Assembly: GCF_001399975.1 (NCBI RefSeq)
Contig: NZ_LKBD01000003.1
Location: forward strand, 62,001 to 126,000
From: Pseudoalteromonas sp. P1-9
GTDB taxonomy: Bacteria; Pseudomonadota; Gammaproteobacteria; Enterobacterales; Alteromonadaceae
Direction: 5' to 3'
DNA length: 64,000 nucleotides
Part shown: in pieces, positions 44,922 to 51,757 of the stretch
How positions within the stretch are numbered: position 1 is the first letter of the stretch
Layout of the letters: each line of letters starts with the position of its first letter
Program-made: the position numbers and the translations under genes
Notes under the pieces: generated by a model
Database searches by the model: none
What the model saw: the letters and a program-made list of their open reading frames with translations, nothing else
Told to the model about the DNA's origin: nothing

Positions 44922-45098
44922 TTAAATTTCTTCGATTTCACTAAAAAGATCATACTTAGCAATGATTTTCGTTTCTTTTTGCTTTTCTGTAATTTCCACG
45001 TAATCGGCGACAGCAATCTTGCTTTTCATTTCTAATTTAGAAATATCGTGCGCATGATATGCATTTTCTATTGTTTCTGCATTTTGTTTATTAGTCAC
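44922..45098 (-). CDS. Small protein in the bcsR position (58 residues)
   Basis: GTG start at 45098, 8 nt after TAAGG; TAA at 44922-44924. The acidic/basic sequence opens MTNKQNAETIENAYHAHDISK and ends KIIAKYDLFSEIEEI. No signal or membrane helix. In E. coli, bcsR (about 62 codons) stands here, just before bcsQ, and binds BcsQ. I see no convincing similarity to E. coli BcsR, so the analogy rests on place and size only. Confidence 0.6.
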   Translation of the reverse strand: MTNKQNAETIENAYHAHDISKLEMKSKIAVADYVEITEKQKETKIIAKYDLFSEIEEI

Positions 45099-45417
45099 AA
45101 TGTTAACCTTATAAATTACAACTTTTATATTATTAGTCGGTTAGATTGGGCTAAACTATTACACTCTATTACGTAGCTCGTGAGACAAAATAAGTGTTTT
45201 TTCCTTGTAGGCCTTGATTTTTGCGAGCTTGATTCAACTTGTCATAATTGTTATCGGCTCATGCAAATTTAATTTTAGCAGTTTCTAGTCAATCGTGCTG
45301 GACTTGGCTAAATGATTGTATATAAAATCATATTTTCACCTAAATAGAAAGTATTACTTTTATAGAGCATTGCGTCATGTATTATCAATGTGTTTATAAA
45401 GCAAAAGTGGGTTAAAT
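45099..45417. promoter_or_regulatory. Divergent promoter region of the bcs locus
   Basis: 319 nt, AT-rich, between the minus-strand arm (small ORF-bcsQABZC) and the plus-strand arm (bcsEFG). I see no gene. It contains a near-perfect 20-nt palindrome (45312-45331). -10-like TATA-rich runs exist but no convincing full promoter. Confidence 0.65.
45312..45331. promoter_or_regulatory. Near-perfect 20-nt palindrome in the bcs divergent region
   Basis: ATGATTGTATATAAAATCAT: 9 of 10 pairs match. It is about 87 nt ahead of bcsE and over 200 nt from the other arm. Candidate operator controlling cellulose production; regulator unknown. Confidence 0.45.
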
Positions 45418-47010
45418 GTGCATAAATTAAACTTTTTGGGTATTCAGAGCGAGCATGGGCTTATTTTTAAAGCTGCAACTTATACGCTTTTTGCCAACAG
45501 CGAAGAAGCAGGTATTGAGCTTGCCTTGAGCTCAATAAATGAACAAAGTAAAAGCTTTCTAATATCGCAAGACCCTGAACGATTTTCTGTTAAATCAGAT
45601 AAATGGCCGCAACTTAAAAAAGCGCAACTTTTTGCCTTAGACACATCTTTTTTTATCGAAAACAGCACTCAGTTTATTTCACAAACAATTGAAGAGCTAA
45701 GTTATTATTCTGGCTTTCGTGGTGCGCATTTAATTATTCACTTTTCCGAAGATTTAGCTAACCATTTTGAAGCTAAATTAATTAAAAAGTTATTGCATAA
45801 AACGCAATCTATAACAGAGCGCTACAATATAAGCCTGATTTTTTTGTTTACGGGGAAAACGGCGCAACAAAAAGCGCCCACTTTTTTAGCTCACAGCAAA
45901 TTAATTGACGGTGTTGCCCATCTTAACAGCCATTTAATGAACCATAACTTGTACTTTGATTTTTGGCGCAGTGACAAAGGGGTGGTAAGCCAGGTAAGTT
46001 ATCAGTTGTTTTTTGAACAACCAGTATCGGCGGAACTAAACGTTCAAAATGAAGCGAATGCTGAACCTGTTTATCAAAATTTAGAGCAGGTTTTTATCAG
46101 CAAAGAGTTGCTGCCTAGCGAAACAAAATTACCGCCACATTATTTAATATGCGACGATAACCAAAGCGTCGCCGAACATGCTCGCGAAAATAAAGCTGCA
46201 ACAGTGGTTTTGTGTGCGTCCCATGATGTTAAAAAGACGGAACTTGCTGCACTTTGCTATGAATTACGAAATGTTTGCGGGCCTTGGCTAAAGATTGTAA
46301 TTAAAAACAAAGATGGCGTGTTACGTCACCACGATGAGTGTGTATTTTTAACCTTAGGCGTTAATTTAATTTTGCACACAACCACAGATATTTCACGTTT
46401 GATGTCGCAGGTGCAAGCTTTGCAAGGCGTTAAGTTTGTGCGTACGCTGCCAAAAGATTACAAAGCAGTACTGGCTCATGCTAAAGGGGTGGAAGCAAAA
46501 GGTTATTTAACACCAAATAGCTTTGTTGATGCCGTGAAACTGCAACGTGAAGCTAGTTTATCGACAGGGATTAGCGGCGTTTTGGTGATATTGGATTTAA
46601 TTAAAGGCGTTGAGCCAATTGATGCATTACGTCTTTTTTCTGTAAAACGTAACGGTGATATTTTTACTGCGAACCAATCGCAAGTTTTGCTTTATTTGCA
46701 TGCTTGCCGAGAGAATGATGTGGATAACGCCATTGAGCGATTGTTCAGATTAGCAATCAGTGAGTTCTTTGCCGCTCACAGCATTTTTTCGCAAGACTTA
46801 TACATAGAACAAGTTTGCCGAGAACTTAAACATGCCGACGACAACAAAGAATTGGAAGATTTCTCGATGCAGTTACTTGAATCTACGGTAGAGCAAGTGC
46901 CACTTGCAATGAGTACATCAGGACGCACGGCTGTTGTAAACGATATAAACCGCTTTCCAAGTCGTCAGCCTTGTAAAGCGCATCCTCTTAAGTTTCTGGA
47001 AAACAATTAA
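45418..47010 (+). CDS. bcsE: Cellulose biosynthesis c-di-GMP-binding protein BcsE
   Basis: 530 residues from GTG 45418. The C-terminal GIL domain is clear: AATVVLCASHDVKKTELAALCYELRN, LTLGVNLILHTTTDISRLMSQVQALQGVKFVR, and the ligand motif RNGD (401-404, RxGD) in FSVKRNGDIFTANQSQVLLYLHACREND. E. coli BcsE binds c-di-GMP by the same motif and boosts cellulose output. The N-terminal half is a divergent P-loop-like region. The ribosome site is weak. Confidence 0.9.
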   Translation: MHKLNFLGIQSEHGLIFKAATYTLFANSEEAGIELALSSINEQSKSFLISQDPERFSVKSDKWPQLKKAQLFALDTSFFIENSTQFISQTIEELSYYSGFRGAHLIIHFSEDLANHFEAKLIKKLLHKTQSITERYNISLIFLFTGKTAQQKAPTFLAHSKLIDGVAHLNSHLMNHNLYFDFWRSDKGVVSQVSYQLFFEQPVSAELNVQNEANAEPVYQNLEQVFISKELLPSETKLPPHYLICDDNQSVAEHARENKAATVVLCASHDVKKTELAALCYELRNVCGPWLKIVIKNKDGVLRHHDECVFLTLGVNLILHTTTDISRLMSQVQALQGVKFVRTLPKDYKAVLAHAKGVEAKGYLTPNSFVDAVKLQREASLSTGISGVLVILDLIKGVEPIDALRLFSVKRNGDIFTANQSQVLLYLHACRENDVDNAIERLFRLAISEFFAAHSIFSQDLYIEQVCRELKHADDNKELEDFSMQLLESTVEQVPLAMSTSGRTAVVNDINRFPSRQPCKAHPLKFLENN

Positions 47011-47174
47011 TGTACTTAACTTATATTATTTTGGCGTTTATTTTTGGCATTGTGATAGGTATTGCAATAGCGCAGTTTTCAAAAGAGCTTAAGCATTTTG
47101 TTACTAAGCTCTACAAAGCGTGGACGTTTAAACATAAAGCGATTCATCCATATAAGCCGCAGGAAAAAGAATAA
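47010..47174 (+). CDS. bcsF: Cellulose biosynthesis small membrane protein BcsF
   Basis: 54 codons, start ATG overlapping the bcsE stop (TAATG), stop TAA 47172-47174. One N-terminal membrane helix (YIILAFIFGIVIGIAIAQ) and a basic cytoplasmic tail rich in Lys and His. E. coli BcsF, about 63 residues with the same topology, bridges BcsE and BcsG at the membrane. Position between bcsE and bcsG and topology support the call; sequence identity is low. Confidence 0.85.
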   Translation: MYLTYIILAFIFGIVIGIAIAQFSKELKHFVTKLYKAWTFKHKAIHPYKPQEKE

Positions 47175-47177
47175 TCA

Positions 47178-48788
47178 ATGAGCATTGCACACCCAGATAA
47201 AGATCCGTTGCGTTATGACGCACTAGGGCTTTGGAATTTATATTTCTTAGTTAAGCTAGGCTTATTTTTCTCAGATGTTATCGATTTGCATGTACTGGAA
47301 AATATTGCGTTTATTGCGTTTATTTTATTGCCGTTCAAGCATACTTTGCTGATTAAGGCTAAACATATTATCGGGGCATTTGTCGCATTATTTTTATTGC
47401 ATTATGACTCTTACTTGCCACCGCTTAGTCGCTTACTTGAAAGCGGTGATCTGCTTAGTGATTTTAGTTTGCCGTACCTTATCGAGTTGTTGTCGCGCTT
47501 TTTATCGTGGCAGTTTGTCGCCATGGCGCTGGTCTTGGTCATTGTTTATATTTATTTGGTAAATTGGGTTCGTTTTACCACGGTGAGTATTGTGGGTATT
47601 TTGTATATTGGCGCATTACAATTTTTTGCCAGCCAAGAGAGTATGCCACCCGCGCCGACTTATGTACAAAATAGTGCTCAAGCAACGCAACAAAATGTTC
47701 AAAATACCTCCTTAAACCCAGAGCAAGCAATGTCGGCGTTCTATCAACAACAAGCACGCTTAAAAACCGAATTTCCAGCATCTAACCAAGGTGGTGACTT
47801 TGATATTGTGCTACTCAATGTGTGTTCACTTGGCTGGGATGATTTAGAACGAGTGAACCTTAGTAAGCACCCTTTGTTTAATCAGTTTGATTTACTGTTT
47901 GATAATTTCAGCTCGGCCACCTCGTATAGTGGACCTGCCGGTATTCGTTTATTAAAAGCAAGCTGCGGGCAGACATCTCACCAAGGTTTATATTCAGATG
48001 CGAATAAGCAGTGTTACTTATTCGAGAATTTAAAGTCGCTGGGTTTTGATAATGACTTTGCGATGAACCACAATGGTAATTTTGATAATTTCCTTGGTAT
48101 GGTGGAAAGCCAAGGGCGTGTTGATGCAAAACTACAGTCGTTACAAGGTGTTAAAATTGCACAGCGCTCATTTGATGGTACACCTATTTTTGATGATGGT
48201 CAGGTATTAAATAAGTGGCTTAAATCAAGACTAACCTCAAATAAGCCACGTGCGGCACTTTACTACAACACCATTAGTTTGCACGATGGTAATGTGATTG
48301 AAGGACGCAGTAAGTTTGGCAGCAGTTTAAAAAGCTACGGCACGCGTACAGAAATCTTATTTAAGCAATTTAACCAGTTCTTTACGCGTTTAGAACAAAG
48401 CGGCCGTAACTATATGGTGGTTATGGTGCCAGAGCACGGTGCATCATTGGCTGGCGATAAGATGCAAATTGCAGGTATGCGTGATATTCCAAGCCCTGCA
48501 ATTCTAGATATTCCGGTGGGCGTTAAGTTTATTGGGCCAAATGCCAAACCAAATAGTGCACAAAAAGTGATTTCTGAGCCGTCTAGTTATCTAGCTATTT
48601 CAGAGCTAATCGCCCGCGCAACGCGACAAAACATCTTTAGCGGCACCTTAGATCTTGGCATGCTAGCAGCTGATTTACCGAAAACACCTATGGTGGGTGA
48701 GAACTCGGGTACACGAATGCAGATGTTTAATAGTAAGCCATATATTCAACTCGATGATGGTGAATGGATGGTTTACCCAGGATACTAA
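47178..48788 (+). CDS. bcsG: Cellulose phosphoethanolamine transferase BcsG
   Basis: 536 residues. N-terminal membrane domain (about 1-155, five helices), then a periplasmic alkaline-phosphatase-superfamily domain: LLNVCSLGWDDLE, NFSSATSYSGPAGIRLLKASCGQTSHQGLY (catalytic Ser in SATSYSGP), MNHNGNFDNFL, SLHDGN and VMVPEHGASL. It transfers phosphoethanolamine from phosphatidylethanolamine to cellulose. Near-identical motifs to E. coli BcsG. Three nt after bcsF. Confidence 0.96.
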   Translation: MSIAHPDKDPLRYDALGLWNLYFLVKLGLFFSDVIDLHVLENIAFIAFILLPFKHTLLIKAKHIIGAFVALFLLHYDSYLPPLSRLLESGDLLSDFSLPYLIELLSRFLSWQFVAMALVLVIVYIYLVNWVRFTTVSIVGILYIGALQFFASQESMPPAPTYVQNSAQATQQNVQNTSLNPEQAMSAFYQQQARLKTEFPASNQGGDFDIVLLNVCSLGWDDLERVNLSKHPLFNQFDLLFDNFSSATSYSGPAGIRLLKASCGQTSHQGLYSDANKQCYLFENLKSLGFDNDFAMNHNGNFDNFLGMVESQGRVDAKLQSLQGVKIAQRSFDGTPIFDDGQVLNKWLKSRLTSNKPRAALYYNTISLHDGNVIEGRSKFGSSLKSYGTRTEILFKQFNQFFTRLEQSGRNYMVVMVPEHGASLAGDKMQIAGMRDIPSPAILDIPVGVKFIGPNAKPNSAQKVISEPSSYLAISELIARATRQNIFSGTLDLGMLAADLPKTPMVGENSGTRMQMFNSKPYIQLDDGEWMVYPGY

Positions 48789-48816
48789 ATAACCTGAAAT
48801 CGGGTTAATCAAAATA

Positions 48817-48838
48817 GGGAGCGTTTGCTCCCTTTTTT
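48817..48838 (+). terminator. Terminator after bcsG
   Basis: GGGAGC, GTTT, GCTCCC, six T. It ends bcsEFG before tyrR. Confidence 0.93.
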
Positions 48839-48872
48839 GATTTGAATGAATAGTTATGGGTTATAGCTTTTT

Positions 48873-48890
48873 TGTTCATTTATGTTTACA
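48873..48890. promoter_or_regulatory. TyrR-box-like site upstream of tyrR
   Basis: TGTTCA-TTTATG-TTTACA: 10 of 12 defined positions match TGTAAA-N6-TTTACA, with G-N14-C kept. 71-88 nt ahead of the tyrR ATG; suggests autoregulation, as in E. coli. Confidence 0.5.
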
Positions 48891-48960
48891 AAATTTCTTC
48901 CAATCTTTGGTTTTTTCAGTATTATCAAAATATTGTGCTTAAGCTGGTAATGGGGAAATT

Positions 48961-50508
48961 ATGCGCTTAGAGATCCATTGTGCGGACCGAATTGGTATCG
49001 CGCAGGAAATACTCAATATTTTAGTAAGTTACCAAGTTGACTTAAAAGGTATTGAAGTTGATTCAGTTAACTGTCGGATGTATGTCTCTTTTCCGCCAAT
49101 TGAGTTTGAACAGTTTCAGAAAATTATGCCTGAAATTCGTTTAATTCAAGGTGTAGAAGATGTAAGAACAACCGCATTTTTGCCTTCTGAGCGAGAGCAT
49201 AATGAACTTACCACTTTACTAAGCGCACTACCCGATGGGGTTATTTCTATTGATGTAAAAGGTATTGTGCGCCAATGTAACGATTCGGCTTGCCGCGATT
49301 TAAATACATCAAGTACAGAAGTAATTGGCCAGCATATTAATACCCAACTTAAAGGGTTTAACTTTACACGTTGGTTAGAAAGCGCCGAAGTGCTTGCACA
49401 AACGACGCGTGTTGAAGTGAACGGTGAAGATTTTATTGCCGATATCTTACCAATTTCAGTGCCTGACGCTGAAAATGAAACGATTTTTGTCGGTGCGGTA
49501 GTTAATATTAAATCGCAAAGCCGTTTAGGTGAGCAGGTGAGTGCCTTTAGACGACAAGGCAACGAGAGTTTTGCAACCATTCATACCCATAGTAGCGCCA
49601 TGCGCAAAGTAGTGCGTGAAGCGCGCAAAATGGCGCAGTTAGAGGCACCAATTTTAATTACAGGTGAAACGGGCACAGGCAAAGAGCTGTTAGCGAAAGC
49701 GTGTCACTATGCGTCAAATCGCGCAAACAAGCCGTTTGTTACGCTATCATGTGCATCCTTGCCTGATGATGTGGCTGAACCTGAATTGTTTGGTTGTGCA
49801 CTACCCAATGCTGAAAGCCGGGGTGTACTAGAACAAGCCGACGGCGGAACTGTATTTCTTGATGAAGTAGGGGAAATGTCGGCGCAACTGCAAACTAAGC
49901 TGCTGCGGTTTTTACAAGACGGCACTTTCAGACGTGTTGGCAGTGAAAATGAAGTTAAAGTTAATGTACGGATTTTAGCGGCAACACAAAAAGATATTCC
50001 GGGCATGGTACAAGAGGGCCGCTTTAGGGAAGATCTTTATTATCGCATTAACGTACTTAGCCTAGAGCTTGCGCCGTTAAGAGATCGTAAAGCCGATATT
50101 GTGCCGCTAACAGAGCACTTTATTAGCCGTTATTCGCATCAATTAGGGCGCAAGTCGCCGGTATTAGATGACACCATTACCGCGTTTTTACAGCAATATC
50201 CGTGGCCGGGTAACGTGCGTCAATTAGAGAACTCTCTGTATCGAGCTATTTCACTACTTGATGATGAGAATTTAAGTATCGAGCATTTACAGCTACCTAG
50301 TTTTACCAATGATTTGGGTTATCTTGAGTCTGATTTTGAAGGTACGCTAGACCAAGCGGTGAAACGCTTTGAATCGACGCTGTTAAGAAAGTTGTATCCT
50401 GCTTATCCAAGCTCGCGTCAACTTGCGAAGCGTTTAGGCTTAAGCCATACCGCAATTGCAAATAAACTACGCGAATATGGCATTAATCGTAAAACCATTA
50501 AGGTGTAA
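48961..50508 (+). CDS. tyrR: Aromatic amino-acid regulator TyrR
   Basis: 515 residues: ACT domain (1-70: MRLEIHCADRIGIAQEILNILV), PAS domain (about 80-190), AAA+ domain of bacterial enhancer-binding type with Walker A GETGTGKE (235-242) and Walker B GGTVFLDEVGEM (295-306), and a C-terminal helix-turn-helix (SSRQLAKRLGLSHTAIANKLREYGI, about 486-510). The GAFTGA loop that touches sigma54 is missing (ELFGCALPNAES), as in TyrR, which works with sigma70. Regulates uptake, synthesis and breakdown of aromatic amino acids. Confidence 0.92.
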   Translation: MRLEIHCADRIGIAQEILNILVSYQVDLKGIEVDSVNCRMYVSFPPIEFEQFQKIMPEIRLIQGVEDVRTTAFLPSEREHNELTTLLSALPDGVISIDVKGIVRQCNDSACRDLNTSSTEVIGQHINTQLKGFNFTRWLESAEVLAQTTRVEVNGEDFIADILPISVPDAENETIFVGAVVNIKSQSRLGEQVSAFRRQGNESFATIHTHSSAMRKVVREARKMAQLEAPILITGETGTGKELLAKACHYASNRANKPFVTLSCASLPDDVAEPELFGCALPNAESRGVLEQADGGTVFLDEVGEMSAQLQTKLLRFLQDGTFRRVGSENEVKVNVRILAATQKDIPGMVQEGRFREDLYYRINVLSLELAPLRDRKADIVPLTEHFISRYSHQLGRKSPVLDDTITAFLQQYPWPGNVRQLENSLYRAISLLDDENLSIEHLQLPSFTNDLGYLESDFEGTLDQAVKRFESTLLRKLYPAYPSSRQLAKRLGLSHTAIANKLREYGINRKTIKV

Positions 50509-50550
50509 TGGTTTAAAGTAGGTGGGCTAGTTTACTTTAAGTGACTAGCC

Positions 50551-51036
50551 CTAACGTCGTCTTCCGTTGTCTTTGGTAATACCACTCGGAATAATGTAAT
50601 TAATACCGTCTTTATTAAATACGATTTTGACGCTGGGATTGCCATTTTTTAGATAATAGTTGTATTGATCAATCCACAGAATATAGTCGCCACGCACAGG
50701 GTACTCTAAACGCTTTTTTTCAAGCTTAATAACATGCGGCCCTAATCGCCATTCAAACTCTGAAATATAACCATCTGCAAACTCCTGTACAAAAACCGCT
50801 TGATCGTTACCTGCCAGCGTAAGTGCAATTGAATACGAGTCCGGCATTTGATCCATAGGGTATTGTTCATCACCTATGGTAAATAACTTATTTTGTTTGT
50901 CCCATTTAAAGCCAAAACTAAATTTTTGCTTTAAACCAGATGGGTACGTAACTGTGCCGCTGCCAGGCAACTCAAAACTCGCCTTAAGTTGAAAGCTAAC
51001 GCACATAAGTATAAAAAGTGAGATATACGACTTCAT
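50551..51036 (-). CDS. Exported protein of unknown function
   Basis: 161 residues from ATG 51036, which follows AAGGG and starts a signal peptide (MKSYISLFILMCVSFQLKA-SF); the frame is open upstream to 51117 without a signal. The mature part (FELPGSGTVTYPSGLKQKFSFGFKWDKQNKLFTIGDEQYPMDQMPD...) looks all-beta and periplasmic. It has the look of small lineage-specific proteins; I do not recognise a family. Between tyrR and the thioesterase, on the opposite strand. Confidence 0.65.
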   Translation of the reverse strand: MKSYISLFILMCVSFQLKASFELPGSGTVTYPSGLKQKFSFGFKWDKQNKLFTIGDEQYPMDQMPDSYSIALTLAGNDQAVFVQEFADGYISEFEWRLGPHVIKLEKKRLEYPVRGDYILWIDQYNYYLKNGNPSVKIVFNKDGINYIIPSGITKDNGRRR

Positions 51037-51122
51037 AAAACCCTTAAAGTATTGTTTTTTGTACTTGAGATTATTATTAAACCTGAGAGAATAAACTTTT
51101 CTGGTAAGACCACTCAAGACAA

Positions 51123-51656
51123 ATGAATTTATATTTTAGATTACTATTACTCTTTTATCGGATAAAGCGTAATAAACTTTATCAACCTTTGTTAGATGAA
51201 GTTGAAATTGATTTTCGAGCACTACCAAGCGACTGCGATATTAACCTTCATCTCACTAATTCGCGTTATCTTGCCTTTATGGATTTGGCGCGTACTTGGA
51301 TGACTGAGCGTTTGGGGTTATTTTCAGTGGTAATGAAGCGCCGTTGGTTTCCAATTGTTAATGCCACAGCAATTACCTACATTAAAGATATTAAACCTCT
51401 GCAAACTTTCACTGTGGCAACACAATTAGTTGGCTGGGATCATAAGTATTTTTATATTAAGCAAACGTTTAAATCGGAGCGTGGCTTACATGCCGTTGCT
51501 TATGTCCGAGGTGTATTTAAGAAAAAAGGTGGTATTGTAAGCGTTGAAGAAATGCTAGACGCAGCAGGTTTTGATGGCGAAGCGCCAAAGCTACATGAAG
51601 AAATTGTGCACTGGAAAGAAATGCTTGAGTGTAAAAAACAACGTGACCATGTTTAG
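51123..51656 (+). CDS. Acyl-CoA thioesterase family protein (hotdog fold, THEM6-like)
   Basis: 177 residues: a basic, hydrophobic N-terminal segment (possible membrane association) and a hotdog domain with VEIDFRALPSDCDINLHLTNSRYLAFMDLARTWMTERLGL (the DINLHLTNSRYL catalytic-helix motif), FPIVNATAITYIKDIKPLQTFTVATQLVGWDHKYFYIKQTF and GVFKKKGGIVS. Similar to 4-hydroxybenzoyl-CoA thioesterase-like proteins; the acyl substrate is unknown. Alone on its strand, followed by a terminator. Confidence 0.82.
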   Translation: MNLYFRLLLLFYRIKRNKLYQPLLDEVEIDFRALPSDCDINLHLTNSRYLAFMDLARTWMTERLGLFSVVMKRRWFPIVNATAITYIKDIKPLQTFTVATQLVGWDHKYFYIKQTFKSERGLHAVAYVRGVFKKKGGIVSVEEMLDAAGFDGEAPKLHEEIVHWKEMLECKKQRDHV

Positions 51657-51722
51657 TATCAAACACAAGTTTGATGATGATTGCATTCTAATTTAATGTA
51701 AAATTTAACTAACCCAAACAAC

Positions 51723-51747
51723 AAAAAGCCCCTTGCGGGGCTTTTTT
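51723..51747. terminator. Bidirectional terminator
   Basis: AAAAAGCCCC, TTGC, GGGGCTTTTTT. Between the thioesterase and the convergent TonB receptor. Confidence 0.93.
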
Positions 51748-51757
51748 GCTTTAGCGT

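Noticed and set aside
49146..50006. Minus-strand frames within tyrR
   Set aside because: Shadow frames of a conserved regulator; Ser/Thr-rich translations without start signals.
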